64,000 bases of DNA from Gerris lacustris (taxonomy: Eukaryota; Arthropoda; Insecta; Hemiptera; Gerridae), in the NCBI GenBank assembly GCA_951217055.1, contig OX578285.1, forward strand, positions 60,051,102 to 60,115,101, in the 5' to 3' direction. Below the pieces are notes generated by a model. It searched no databases, was not told the origin of the DNA, and saw only the letters and a program-made list of their open reading frames with translations. The translations under genes and the position numbers were made by a program. Below, in pieces: positions 21,201-31,224 of the stretch; the stretch's first letter is position 1, and every line of letters starts with the position of its first letter.

Positions 21201-24081
21201 AAAGTCAATTGAAGGTTTGAAACCGGATCCTGCGAAACACACTTCTTCGTTCTTAATACATGAGGTCAGTTAAACATAATGATTGTTTATAAGTATAAGA
21301 AGCAATATCTGTTACTTTATTAATTAGTTTATCAAATTAATTCATTCTGTCGAATATATCGCACAGTAATTATGAAAGATAAATAATTAGTAAATTAGTA
21401 TTTAGAAAATAATGTATCAATAGTCTAAAACACTTGACTGTGAACAATGAAGATTTATCTTGAAGGCAGAACCAGGGACCTCTGGCTCTCTCCTATCATT
21501 CATGCTTTGGAAGCTTAAGGTTCCGGGTTTCATTCCCAATTGAAAGTGATTTTTGTTTTATTAATTATCACATTGCTTCCATTACTTTCTGTTAGCTCAG
21601 AAACAATATTACATTTTATATTTTATTTACTAATTAAAAATTAACTGCAGTAAAAAAATTGAATGTGCAACTCAAGCTTAAAGTGCCTTTGCTACACTTG
21701 AGAAGCTCTTCCGCCCTCTCCTGTGGATGGTGTGGAAACATTTCTATTAAGTGCAGCAAAGTGCCACTTTGCTGCACTAGTTGTACAAATAACTATGCTC
21801 GTACTACATATAAACCAAAAATTATTTTATTATTATAAATAAGACAACTAATGTGGTATAATAACCAAGGTGTCGATTGTGAACTTGACAATATACCTCT
21901 TTTTGTTTTCTCCTACTCTTTATTAATTTATTTAAATGTTGTTATAATTCAATATTTATTATTCAAGTCCTAAAATTATTTTTGTGTAATAGTACATTAC
22001 GCGTCGAGTGCGGAAAGTAGCATTTTGCAAGCGAGTGTGGAGTTTGCGTGGGTAAAACCACGCAAGCAATGCAAAATGCCGTTTTCGCACGAGTTACGTA
22101 CCGTACTTTATCTACGATTGTTAGATTTAAATAATAAATACAGAAAAAAATAAACTTGCTGTATGTAAGTTCGTATCTCTCTCTTGATAAAGATGGCATT
22201 AATTCATTAGTTGTATTTTTTGCCGAATTAATTATTTCTGGAGGAGTATTATTCTCCACATTTTCATCAAAGTCACTTGATTCACTCATTGTTTTTCACT
22301 AAAAACTCAATATAAACAGTTACTTTAATTAAAGAACAGCAAATTAGTTTTGTTAAATGTAAACAAACTCACTTATCGTGCGTTAGGGATGGGAGGAACG
22401 GTTCCATGAGTGGAACGAGTTACAACGTTTCGTTCCAAACCAATAACTAGTTCCAGGAACTAGTTATTTTTGGAACGTGTCAGTTTATGTTCCAAAGAAG
22501 CAGTTTCTCTTATACTTCACGTGTTCCTGAGTCTAGTCCAGGTTCGTTCCACAATAAATTCCGTTTCTTTATTAAATAGTTCCACTCTTCACCGTCGCTG
22601 ACGATGAAAAGTTGAAATTAAATGCGGAAAACAAAACTAAAAAAAAACTAAACGAATGGCGAAGGGCGAAAGCGACAAGAGGAAGTTGACTATGGACCTT
22701 AAAGAAAAAAAGCGGCAAAGAGGCATCTATGCCTCTAAAAGAGAAAAAGATAACGCTTCACTATAATGGAGTGATTCGGAGACTCGAGCTCTCATCCCTA
22801 CTCCATTACTCTACTCTACTATACAAAACATACACGTTTCGTTCCAGCTTGGCTGGAACTGGAACTTGGAACGATAACTATAGTTTTCGTTCCTCGCGAA
22901 ACGAATCTTTTACGTTCCCTCCAAGTTACGGTTTCGTTACGTTTTCTCGTTCCAGTTTCCTCTTTAATCAGTTACGTTACACGTTACGTATTGGCACGGA
23001 ACGGAAATCATCGGTTTCGTTCCAAGAGAAACGAGTTTTTAAAGTTCCCTTTAAGTTAGTTGTTTAGTTTCGTTACTGTTTTCTTGTTTCCGTTTCCTCT
23101 TTAATCAGTTCCGTTTCGTATTATTTTGCTCGATAATCCTTAAAAGATTTTTTTTTTTTTTTTTTTCAACGGTGGTAACAAATTTGTATCGAATTCAAAC
23201 AATAAAAATGTATTAACTAAATAAAACTAGACTGTAAAATTAAACAAAAAAAAAACTTCTAAGTCGTTCCAAAAATAACGTAGTTCCATGAAATCTTGGA
23301 ACGATTGGAACCGTTCCAACACTGGAACTAGTTATTTTTATAGTTACGTTCCGTTCCGCCCATCCCTATCGTGCGTAAAGCTGAAGAATTCCTCTTCTTT
23401 ACCCCGCTAGCGTGGTAAAGAAGAGGAATTATTCAGAACTATGAGACGCGCATGGGCAATGAATACAAGTACGTAAATAATCACTTTCTACGCATCTAAA
23501 CAAATATATGTTTATATGTTATATATATGTTTATATTTCGTATCAATCGTAGATAATACATATTTATTTATTTAAGAGCATTATTATTTTGTTATAGCTA
23601 AAGAAAAACTTGTATAATGTTATTTTTAGAAACTTGGCGTAACCCTAAGAGCACAATCAAAGTTCCAGCTGAATATACGTTACAATGAAGCTAAATTTAT
23701 GAATCAGTTTAAAGGTCTTGAGGATGGTACTATTCTTCCAATTGCATGGCTACATATTGTAAGTTGAATTCTTATTGCATTTATTTTTTCTTATTATCAT
23801 TTTAGACATTCTTTTAGCACTGATTAAGTCTTAAAATTTGTCTTTTTTAGTTCTTAAAGTTTGTTTTAGTGTACTATGTTCATTATAACTATTTATTTAT
23901 TTTATTTTTATAGGACTCTGGCCCTCTTCCTGAGCACTTTATCAACATTGTCTACCATTTAACTTACACTACACGCTCCATCGAGCTTACATTAAAATGG
24001 TTCTTTTTAGTCAGTATGTTTGCTTCGATATTTTGGATGTACCGTCAAATCAAAAGAAATCACATCTTATTCAGACTTTGA
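12167..24081 (+). CDS. CD36-family class B scavenger receptor (gene span from first certain exon to stop)
   Basis: Nine exons join in frame: 12167-12258, 13547-13707, 13854-13995, 14494-14706, 14816-15064, 16369-16513, 21146-21264, 23630-23758, 23914-24081. All introns are GT-AG, and 471 codons precede the TGA. The product is a two-pass membrane glycoprotein with a large extracellular or lumenal lipid-binding loop; family members take up lipids, lipoproteins, carotenoids or pheromones, or act in lysosomes. Family marks are an N-terminal membrane segment (VLSFLFVALSLTFSVLMW), FNYTNPNS, VDEVGPYVFQ, ectodomain cysteines in NTPCD, DMCRK, NQCYH and SGPCN, the block LPHFLNGD, SKFQLNI, and a C-terminal membrane segment (LKWFFLVSMFASIFWMY) with a basic tail. 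Several N-glycosylation sequons are present. I cannot assign the subfamily (SCARB, SNMP, emp-like). No stop or frameshift breaks it. Confidence 0.95.
12360..12588 (+). mobile_element. HINE-like family B 3' fragment in a CD36 intron
   Basis: Colinear with the last ~230 bases of the copy at 37367-38092, including 'ggttgtagtccggttcagtg', CCTACGAACCCTCGC and the terminal hairpin TGTGTGCTGACTAGCACACA. Confidence 0.75.
12640..12800 (-). repeat. Poly(C)-containing dispersed repeat, inverted partner at 31935-32095
   Basis: The C tract, 'gcaatgattacataacttgg', 'acccgccatacatttaaaac' and the following ~90 bases are the reverse complement of 31935-32095. One repeat family is therefore present in both orientations, here inside a CD36 intron. 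Confidence 0.7.
13547..13707 (+). CDS. CD36 exon: WRFPPTRPY / FNYTNP / EVGPYVF block
   Basis: Acceptor cttttag, donor gtaagt. It encodes LWRFPPTRPYLNVYIFNYTN and DEVGPYVFQ, the diagnostic N-terminal ectodomain motifs of the family, with an N-glycosylation sequon at NYT. The last codon is split after two bases. Confidence 0.95.
13854..13995 (+). CDS. CD36 exon: ectodomain, glycosylated segment
   Basis: Acceptor tttttccag, donor gtaaat. It encodes ERTEKINIQFHDNGTVSFQ and NDTIIVPNIPLL. Sequons NGT, NKT and NDT are present. The 'FVPERS' and 'VPNIP' motifs are conserved in the family. Confidence 0.95.
14494..14706 (+). CDS. CD36 exon: ectodomain
   Basis: Acceptor ctttgcag, donor gtaagt; 71 codons, phase 0 at both ends. 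Encodes the 'VNDFIWGYED' block typical of the family and ends KFGFLVK. Confidence 0.95.
14816..15064 (+). CDS. CD36 exon: ectodomain with first two conserved cysteines
   Basis: Acceptor cttttag, donor gtaagt; 83 codons. Encodes LTVNTGSYDLDSVANI, then QWGNTPCDVIEGHEGGLFP and LYVHDMCRKLPL. The two Cys belong to the conserved disulfide set. Confidence 0.95.
15759..15928. mobile_element. 170-bp foldback MITE with TTA target duplication
   Basis: Nearly all of the element is two inverted arms: left AGGCGAAAACACACTACC, right ending TAGTGTGTTTCCGCCT. It is flanked by TTA on each side (15756-15758, 15929-15931), as expected for PIF/Harbinger-type MITEs. It lies within CD36 intron 15065-16368. Confidence 0.85.
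16133..16195. repeat. 24-bp tandem repeat, about 2.6 units
   Basis: 'gaacagccttgtggtagtca' plus four bases repeats head to tail three times in a CD36 intron. Confidence 0.85.
16369..16513 (+). CDS. CD36 exon: ectodomain with two further conserved cysteines
   Basis: The acceptor follows a long T tract (ttttttag); donor gtattt. Encodes VDGFPVNEYVFPDDMFDY and the cysteines in SNQCYHQ and SGPCNS. The last codon is split after one base, and the next exon 4.6 kb away restores the frame exactly. Confidence 0.95.
16561..16800. mobile_element. 240-bp MITE in a CD36 intron
   Basis: Terminal repeats TAGGCACTTCTTTAGATTG and, at the right end, its near reverse complement (CGATCTAAAGAAGTACCTA). 'ggggagtaacaatctaaaga' near 16607 repeats the terminal sequence internally. 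A right-hand fragment of the same family lies at 46792-46916. No target duplication is clear. Confidence 0.75.
16845..18226. mobile_element. GC-rich element X, internally deleted copy
   Basis: Starts with a hairpin (ACTAGCTGGTCCCGT...), carries a 17-bp tandem array, and ends GAATTAGTATAGTATA, directly joined to the next copy. Compared with 18227-20967 it lacks about 1376 bp (18510-19885) and has one extra 17-bp unit. The shared ~1.08 kb after the deletion differs visibly at only one base (17869). The overlapping frames 17392-17781 and 17772-18140 show no domain. Confidence 0.85.
16900..17115. repeat. 17-bp tandem array TTGGCGCTGGTATAGTG in element X (copy 1)
   Basis: About a dozen units. The last few switch between GCGCTGG and GCGCGCG variants in the same order as in the second copy. 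Confidence 0.95.
18282..18480. repeat. 17-bp tandem array in element X (copy 2)
   Basis: Same TTGGCGCTGGTATAGTG unit as 16900-17115, one unit shorter. Confidence 0.95.
19143..19403. repeat. Large inverted repeat inside element X
   Basis: The 40 bases starting 'tttgtcgacgaccccatacg' pair with 19364-19403. A second inner pair ('accaatattttccgaga' with 'ctcggaaaatatcggt') continues the stem, so the segment can fold into a long hairpin. Confidence 0.85.
21146..21264 (+). CDS. CD36 exon: GRPVYTTLPHFL block
   Basis: Acceptor atttcag, donor gtcagt. Completes the split Gly codon and encodes GRPVYTTLPHFLNGDEKLQ and GLKPDPAKHTSSF, matching the family's 'P-x-y-x-S-x-PHF' and 'G-L-x-P-x-x-x-x-H' signatures. 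Ends in phase 0. Confidence 0.95.
22152..22289 (-). pseudogene. N-terminal ORF fragment in hairpin element copy 2
   Basis: 46 codons from the ATG at 22289 with only a few replacements relative to copy 1 (NTPPEII for NNPSEII). The open frame then runs into non-homologous element sequence at the same point as the other copies. See copy 1 for the possible tyrosine-recombinase origin, which is unproven. Confidence 0.5.
22384..23368. mobile_element. 985-bp non-autonomous hAT-like element
   Basis: Ends TAGGGATGGGAGGAACGG and CCGTTCCGCCCATCCCTA (one mismatch) with a perfect 8-bp target duplication TCGTGCGT (22376-22383, 23369-23376), diagnostic for hAT. GGAAC/GTTCC motifs recur throughout, as expected for subterminal transposase-binding repeats. 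No transposase remains. The frame at 22729-23067 is incidental. Confidence 0.9.
23630..23758 (+). CDS. CD36 exon: ectodomain, SKFQLNI block
   Basis: Acceptor tttttag, donor gtaagt; 43 codons. Encodes KLGVTLRAQSKFQLNIRYN and DGTILPIAWLHI, aligning with the family's 'G-x-x-L-x-A-x-x-x-x-Q-x-N' motif. Confidence 0.95.
23914..24081 (+). CDS. CD36 last exon with C-terminal membrane segment and stop
   Basis: Acceptor ttatag; 55 codons and TGA. The hydrophobic LKWFFLVSMFASIFWMY is followed by RQIKRNHILFRL, a short basic cytosolic tail as usual for the family. Confidence 0.95.
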   Translation, partial: DSGPLPEHFINIVYHLTYTTRSIELTLKWFFLVSMFASIFWMYRQIKRNHILFRL

Positions 24082-24222
24082 GGTAAAAATGCCGCTCTTG
24101 TTAAGTTCGCATTATCTTGATACAATTTTATAAATAGTTGTAAATTTAATGAAATTATATTTAATTTTTTAGTGTTTAAATTTTTAATTATTGTTTTAGT
24201 TGAATATATATTTTGTAAAGAC

Positions 24223-24228
24223 ATTAAA
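24223..24228 (+). promoter_or_regulatory. Possible polyadenylation signal ATTAAA of the CD36 gene
   Basis: The first acceptable hexamer after the stop, 142 bases downstream. No canonical AATAAA occurs before about 24600. Transcript data would be needed to place the 3' end. Confidence 0.3.
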
Positions 24229-24833
24229 TTAAATATGTACATATGTAAATATCGATACAAAAAAGTGATGTGCCCCGATAATATTTATAGTTGATTGCTG
24301 CATATTGTGATATATTTCTGTTTGTTTTATGCAAAATTTGAAATTGTTATTAATGTAATGAAATGTAACTACTTATTGTAATATTTGAGTCTTTTTAGAA
24401 TAATTTATATAAATAGATCTGAGAATTTAAAATGGGATGAATGTTTTAGTTATGTTATTAATCTAAGTAAGTTATTGCCTGAAATCATTTTTTTCTTTTT
24501 TATTTATTCCTTTCAATATATTTTTTGTCATATTACCCTCCCTTATCCTATACAACTTCAAAAAATTTCTCTTGTGATTAGTAGTGGTTGACTTAAAGTT
24601 GGATATTTCTATACTTTGAACAATAATTTTCATTGCAATCTATTTTCTTAGAAAATAGCCCGAGTGTGGATTGAATAAGTATAGGGAATAATGTAGAGCA
24701 GGTTCCCTCATCATGGACACTTGCCCCCCCCCCCCCCCCCCACAATTCCAGGGAGAGAGCAATTTTTTCTCTGATACAACTTGCCAGAGCAAAGCCTGGG
24801 AACACCATTTTAGACGGTTATGAAAGGAGACGA

Positions 24834-25106
24834 TTATAAATAATTAAGCCGCTTGTGCGTGCAGTTTTGCTTAAGCTTCACTTCAATTACGTGAATCAGT
24901 TCATCAGTAACTAAAGATGGGCGTCCACTTCGTTCTTCATCGTGCACTTGATCACGTCCTTCATTGAAATGACTGACCCATCTTCTAAACATTGAATCAC
25001 TCATAGCATTATGTCCGTAAACCTTGCAGATTTGCCGATAAATTTCACTTGGTTTAACTTTCTTTGCATATAGAAAAGCGGCAGAATTTTCAATTAAGGC
25101 TGACAT
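24834..25106 (-). pseudogene. Mariner-type transposase fragment (N-terminal helix-turn-helix region)
   Basis: About 90 residues starting MSALIENSAAFLYAKKVK and containing EIYRQICKVYG, MSDSMFRRWVSHFNEGR and HDEERSGRPSLVTDELI. This is the characteristic N-terminal DNA-binding domain of SETMAR/mariner-type transposases found widely in insects. The frame ends after LKQNCTHKRLNYL, so the linker and DDE/D catalytic domain are missing. The upstream sequence to about 25210 may be the element's terminal region. It lies about 750 bp beyond the CD36 stop, in opposite orientation, and is inactive. Confidence 0.85.
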
Positions 25107-25259
25107 TATAAAGATGCACTACAAAGAACACGTCGGCAGCAGCGATCTGAAAATGGCGTACATTTCTTCTCCTTGAGTCAGAGTAACTGCAGCGCATGCT
25201 CAGAACTGCGATCGCAGCGCTACCACGGATAAAAATAGAACTTTGTGGATATACCTCGT

Positions 25260-25560
25260 ATTATACTTAATAATTATAGGTTCCGAGTGTACCGAAGGTA
25301 ATGGAAGTATTTGAATGTCTGCTCTTATAAAGTTTGCTAAATTGATACTTTTATTTATGTAAAAAATCAAAACGATTTTGACAGATTTAAAGTCTACCAA
25401 TTAGTGTGGCTCATAGCTTCCTCAGGTACTTCAATGATGTTTTGCTTTAACAACTTATTATTGTCTAATTTATTTAATTTTTCCCTTTATTCTTTTAAAT
25501 CTGCCAAAATGATTTTGTTAATAGGCTCAGACGGTTAATAAGACTAATGTAGGGCCTAAT
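25260..25560 (-). repeat. Diverged dispersed repeat related to 30430-31078 and 61500-61770
   Basis: 'accgaaggtaatggaag' is the reverse complement of the 64-bp repeat unit at 61772. The adjacent 'aaattgatacttttatt' and 'caaaacgattttgacag' parallel the 61500-61600 sequence. Old copy, no coding. Confidence 0.45.
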
Positions 25561-26235
25561 GGTGGGCTAATATAAAGAAAAGTGACATATAGTTCAGCTC
25601 TCAGATAATTAATGAAAATATTTTTTATTTTTATTTTTTTCATTGCATTCAGATTAAACTGTTAAAATAATAGTTTGGTGTTGAAAGGAGTTCTTTCACA
25701 TACTTCTTTATATGCTTGATTTATAGAATAATTTTGTGATGTTTATGGCATCAAGATCAAACTACTCTCAAAAATTTGTTCCTTTGGCCTACATTTTCTT
25801 TTTTCAAAATTTCCTTCAGCCATGGCCAGGGGCGGATGGGAAGGTAGCGTCGGGCAAGGGAAAACATACCAACCCGCGTCATATTATCTAATGAGTTTCC
25901 CCCTCCCCCTCCCCGAAATCATGGGGCCACCTCCCTCAAAACTCATTCTTTGTCACTTAAAATATAAGTAAAAATGCAAAATTGTAGTAAATGATGGAAA
26001 AAAATAACAATTTGTTTCATAGCACAATATAATGCGATAACTAAAGCTATAATAAAATTGGGGCCAAAAATTGGATGTCGATTCTATATAGAATTACAAA
26101 ATTGCTTCGCTAGAATACTTGCACTTGTTTTGTCAGTAAAAAAAAATCAAAGGAGGAAATAATCAGAAGTGATCTAGAAAATTGCATTTTTGAGGGTCTA
26201 CTGATGGATACCCGGTTTCTGCCGCCTGATTATCT

Positions 26236-26260
26236 CGTTATTATTATTATTATTATTATT
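26236..26260. repeat. (TTA)n microsatellite
   Basis: About eight TTA/ATT units. A TAGAGGTGGGCC sequence just after (26283) resembles an hAT terminus, but no matching right end was found. Confidence 0.8.
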
Positions 26261-27110
26261 TCATATTCCTATAGGCGCCCCTAGAGGTGGGCCAAAAACA
26301 ACATCATTTCATCAGATAATATGTTATTGAAAAATACCTGGTATCGCATAACAGTTCATATTATAACAGCTCAGATAACATAACAGATCATCTGTTATTG
26401 TTATTTTATAACAGAACGGAATCAATAACATTTCAAGTAACAAAAACAATATGCAATGAACTGCTATTGTTATCGTTTCGTTAATGTTATTCTGATCCTT
26501 TTCTCTGCTCTTTTTCTGTTATCAAAGTTTAAATAATTTTATTATAAACGGTAAAGATTTCGCTGTTGTCGGTTCTAACTTGAATGGAACCCCCTCTTTC
26601 TGTTCGGATTTCCAATGCCAATGTCTTTTACTCCTTACCTCATGGCTTTGAGCTATCTATTACCTATATCTATCTGCGTTGCGTTAGTGTTAACTCCAAC
26701 TCCTCTTTGCCTTATCTATCCAGAGAGTTTGTCCCTCACCCCTTCACTCTTTTGAGGTTGCCCGCCTTTCCCCGTATTTAAGTACACTTTATCTCCTGTT
26801 CTACTAAACCTATTTTCCTCTAACTACTTTCATTATAATTATACTAACCTCTCTACACGACGTCAGATTACTGCAACTATTTTTGACACATCATCAATTA
26901 ATATTATAATATACTCTTATCGGTTCCGAAAAAGGTATTTTATTTTGCATGTCCACTTGTCTTATGAAATAGCATATTGAGATGTGAAAGTTTTGTTCGA
27001 TTTGTTGGACCAATGGTTCTTTTTTATAATGGGGAATTTCCCATCTTCTGGGTGCCCCCATCTGTCCCTGGCCACGACATCAATCTAATGATCTCTACTA
27101 AACACTTTAA

Positions 27111-28068
27111 CCCTAGAGTGGTACTGCCGCTTATTAGTACGTTATAGGTACTGCTTCGTAATTTTTACGAAGTTATTCTTCATCTCAATTTTCTTTTGAT
27201 AATTTCGTTAATATCTATTAATTTTCAGCATTGGTGTTAAAATATAAATAAAGGCCTTTAATACGACTATATAATCACAATATTAAACAAATTTATAGCT
27301 GGTGCCTAAGTATATATAAATAAAACAAAAACACTCTTAGCCTATACACTTAACAATAATTCGATGTTCGTTACTTTTATATATTTATCGCCATCTATTT
27401 TGGGCATATATGAAAATATTTTAATACTGCTAGAGAGAGGATTACTAGTCGTCAAATAATAATAAAATATATTAAGTATAAATTATTAAGTTTAATTAGG
27501 CCTCTGAAACATCTATGGCGTTTTGTACCATCGTTCCAGCAACTATTTCTATAAATGGGTCAAAATCAGGGTCATCAATGTCGTTATCAGAAGACACAAT
27601 ATCGTCTGGTAAGTCTGAATCACTATCACGGCAAACATCTAAATGGTCTTCATCTTCATCATTATATTCGACGTCAGACATTTCCCTCATAATATTCAAC
27701 ATTTTTTCGACATCACTGACCTTTTTGTCACTTATTTTGTTAATGAAAATAAAAATACAACTTAAAAAACAAATTAACGACAGTCTTAATTATATCTATA
27801 AAGGATACACCAGTAATGATACTTAAAAATTACTAATAATATTTTACGTGTAACAGTACATCTACGTAAATCTGACGAAGTGACTTTTGGAAAAACAGAT
27901 GTAGCTGACAAACGATGATTCACTGGCACGTGAAGGTCTACCGATATACTGAAAACATTCCAGTGAAGGCATAGATAAGGTCTCAACCCCCTCCATATTT
28001 CTAGACTTCTGTAATTCACAAAAAAAGACAACCCTTCGTAAAAATTATGAAGCAGTACCTCTCTAGGG
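27111..28068 (-). mobile_element. Internally deleted piggyBac element
   Basis: Termini CCCTAGAGTGGTAC and GTACCTCTCTAGGG are inverted repeats with one mismatch. The element is bounded by TTAA on both sides (27107-27110, 28069-28072), the piggyBac target site. At 958 bp it keeps only the start of a transposase-like frame. Confidence 0.9.
27496..27702 (-). pseudogene. piggyBac transposase N-terminal acidic fragment
   Basis: 68 residues, strongly acidic (DVEYNDEDEDHLDVCRD, SDSDLPDDIVSSDNDIDDPD). Such an acidic leader is typical of the start of piggyBac-like transposases. It lies inside a TTAA-flanked element with piggyBac ends. The DDD catalytic domain and Cys-rich C-terminus are absent. The assignment rests on the element context more than on the low-complexity peptide. 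Confidence 0.6.
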
Positions 28069-28308
28069 TTAAACTACACTCAATAAAGTGTGCCCTTGGC
28101 CTACTTTAGCTTATTCAGAAGGCTGCTCTCAACCAAACAAAACACAAAACCTCTGCCCTGAATAAGCACAAAACCTCTGAATAAGATCCTAACACATTCT
28201 GTTTACCTGATAAAGAACTTCTAAAACACAAAATTATTTACAATCCATTAATTCACTCAATGTTCCAAAAAAAATATCTGTAGTGTAATAGAAGTGAAAG
28301 TGGAATCA

Positions 28309-29131
28309 TTAAACTAACTAGAAACCCCTGAATTGTATAAGAATATGAAGGGGAGGTTCTATTCTTTACCTTGGACAGGTATTATACCTTGGACACTTGC
28401 CTCCAACACAATTCTAGGGAGTGAGGACATTGGTATAATCCAAACTACCTCCTGCTCTAGTCTATATCCCTTATAGCATATTTCCTTATTTTTATTTTAT
28501 TTTTTTCTGAGCTCTATCTAATTAGGTTGGGACAATTGATTAGTTTCATTGAATAAAGAGAATAAAGTGTATAGTCAAGCATTAAACTAACTAGAAACCC
28601 CTGAATTGTATAAGAATATGTAGGGGAGGTTCTATTCTTTACCTTGGACAGGTATTATACCTTGGACACTTGCCTCCAACACAATTCTAGGGAGTGAGGA
28701 CATTGGTATAATCCAAACTACCTCCTGCTCTAGTCTATATCCCTTATAGCATATTTCCTTATTTTTATTTTTATTTTATTTTTTTCTGAGCTCTATCTAA
28801 TTAGGTTGGGACAATTGATTAGTTTCATTGAATAAAGAGAATAAAGTGTATAGTCAAGCATTAAACTAACTAGAAACCCCTGAATTGTATAAGAATATGT
28901 AGGGGAGGTTCTATTCTTTACCTTGGACAGGTATTATACCTTGGACACTTGCCTCCAACACAATGCTAGGGAGTGAGGACATTGGTATAATCCAAACTAC
29001 CTCCTGCTCTAGTCTATATCCCTTATAGCATATTTCCTTATTTTTATTTTTATTTTATTTTTTTCTGAGCTCTATCCAATTAGGTTGGGACAATTGATTA
29101 GTTTCATTCAATAAAGAGAATAAAGTGTATA
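28309..29131 (+). repeat. ~276-bp tandem triplication
   Basis: 'aaactaactagaaacccctg' begins units at 28311, 28584 and 28863 (steps of 273 and 279; the length difference lies in an ATTTTT run). The units are nearly identical. A diverged relative of the 'ggacacttgcc...cacaattc' part occurs near 24715-24755. Confidence 0.95.
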
Positions 29132-29139
29132 GACTCTCC

Positions 29140-30420
29140 CCTGCTGTCTATCTAAGTCCCTCTCATCTGTAAAGCACTCAGTGTAACGTTTTATTTTTAA
29201 AATTTGATTTACCTTTCTTTGTAATTGTAATTAATTTTATCGCTATTGAATTAAATCTGATAGTAAATGCTTTATAGGAAGCTATTACTTGTATTTCCAA
29301 TCTAACCTCCATAATATTAGATTGTCAACTTCACACAACTGCCCTCAACAGATTTTTTTTTTTAATTTCTTATTAAAATATTTGTTATCTAATAATTATC
29401 TTTAGGAATACAGGTTATGATAAAGTCCAAAATGATGTATAACAATGAGCAAAACAATATTAAGATATAATTTGAGGGTGCTGATTAAAAGCTTTCCCCT
29501 GTTTTTTTAGACAAGATTTTTCTATTACAAGTTACTTTGAAGTGTCAGGTTATTAACTTTGAGTTATGTTTTCTTATTCTCTAAATAAATGCAGGCAATA
29601 ATATTTTCAAGAATGGACTAATGCCACCCGAAGTTCTGGGAGATAGTTTCGACCCGCATTACATTCACGTATTGCGGGATTGTATACTTTTTCATTTTAA
29701 CATAATATGTAATTATTGAATTAGAACCAATGAGATTGAACACTTCTTATACTGACTCCGTAGGCAGCGTTAGTTTAGTTGTTTTTTTGGCGCCCTAGGC
29801 AAATGCCCATTCTGCCCTTTGGTGGATCAAGGCTTGATGTTAAAACTAATTCTATTCGTCTATACTATTATTAAGAGTGTGGTTGGGCGTACTCGCAACT
29901 CCTATCCTAGAGACTGTAACCAATGTCTGAAGACAAATTAGATCACATCTGATGATATATCAGAGCCTTCGCGACGCGGATTTACCCCAAAACCAAGAAA
30001 GTTATAACAAGACAAGGCGGAAGCTTACGCACTAAGATATCTGATAGTGTTTCGCGTTTCGAATCCCAGAGAGAAGAGACATGTTTCGCAACGATGATTT
30101 CATTAAGTTGATTTATAAATGGCCTATACCCTATACCAGTAGCGTACACAGAAAAATTTTTCGGGGGGGCCAAACCTAACCTAACCTATATGCGGGTTTA
30201 GCATACCCCATAATTTATTATAATTGTAATTTCTCCTCTTTCAACACTCTAATTTCAATTTCTAACCTCATATTTTAATAAAATTAAAATCCTATGAGGT
30301 AACAACTCACTGTGTGATCGTTCTAAAGAACGAATATTATGTCTCCGATTTCAATAATTCCAAGACAGAAATCTGTTCTAGTTATCAGAGAACATTTTTG
30401 ATCCCGTTTATGGCTGTCAG
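29140..30420. other. No gene recognised
   Basis: AT-rich; no exon series. 'ggcgccctaggcaaatgccc' (29789) and the G tract with 'cctaacctaacctata' (30163-30189) look like decayed element ends. Confidence 0.4.
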
Positions 30421-30429
30421 TCTGTCTCT

Positions 30430-31078
30430 CGCTCAATTTTTGCGAGCAATTCTTAAAAACGTTCGATTTTAATGAAATTTGGATGGCAATTAATTAGCAT
30501 ATGTAGTCCATTGTTGGTCCCATATAAGTTCCAATCTTCTGGTCCCATTTGTTTCTCTTCCACATGTGCGCACACATACATTTATTTACACCTTATCTTC
30601 AAAAGTACTCATCTGATTTTTATAATATGTATCTGATAGAAGCTCTCAGATTAAATTTAACTGTCTGCGGTGTTTAAATTTTGCTTAATTGATAGTCATG
30701 TAAAAATCAAACCAATTTTGACTCATTTAAAAAGAGAGGGGGAAATAAAATAAATTTGAAATGAATAAAATATCAATTTAGCAACATTTTAAGACCGCAG
30801 ACGGTTGAAATTAATCTTGGGTTATCTGCGGGCTACTTTAAACAAACCATTGAAATTTCATAAAAATCAGATGAGTACTTTTGAGGCTATAGGCGTAAAT
30901 AAATGTATGTCTGTGCGAATGTGGAAGAGAAATAAATAGGCACGGGCACAGAAGATTGAAACTTATATGGGACTAACAATGGACTACTTATGCTAATTAA
31001 CTTCCATCCAAATTTCATTAAAATCGAACAAGTAGTTTTTAAGAATTGTTCGCAAAAATTGAGCGAGAGACAATCCTA
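30430..31078. mobile_element. Foldback element, ~270-bp arms
   Basis: The left arm (from 'gctcaatttttgcgagcaat' to about 30690) is matched by its reverse complement in 30790-31073, with the order preserved ('actaacaatggactac', 'agtacttttgagg', 'gcagacggtt'). The spacer is about 100 bp. A diverged single arm lies at 61560-61700. Confidence 0.8.
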
Positions 31079-31224
31079 ATTCAATTCATTGAATTAGGAT
31101 TCGTAATGAATTGAAGCTGTCCTGTAATGACATAAGCCCTAAGCTATTGAACGGCACTAAAACCACAAAAAAAATCATTGAATTCAATCATCGAAAAATA
31201 AGGCCCAGCCGGTAATCGGGCCGA

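Larger units (their letters stand above)
21991..23556 (-). mobile_element. Hairpin/ORF element, copy 2, interrupted by an hAT element
   Basis: Same order as copy 1: outer palindrome from 21991, ORF fragment 22152-22289, perfect hairpin near 23383-23437, terminal repeat ending 23556. The hAT-like element 22384-23368 splits it at TCGTGCGT. Without the insert and the second target copy the element is 573 bp. It lies within CD36 intron 21265-23629. Confidence 0.85.

Noticed and set aside
21470..21545. Third tRNA-like block ('ttccgggtttcattccc') in a CD36 intron
   Set aside because: Only a B-box-like segment is visible; there is no A box or cloverleaf.
22729..23067. 112-codon frame
   Set aside because: It lies wholly inside the non-autonomous hAT element and is made of its GGAAC/GTTCC repeats.
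26283..26500. hAT-type left end TAGAGGTGGGCC
   Set aside because: No matching right terminus or 8-bp duplication was found. The ATAACAG-rich body alone is not enough.
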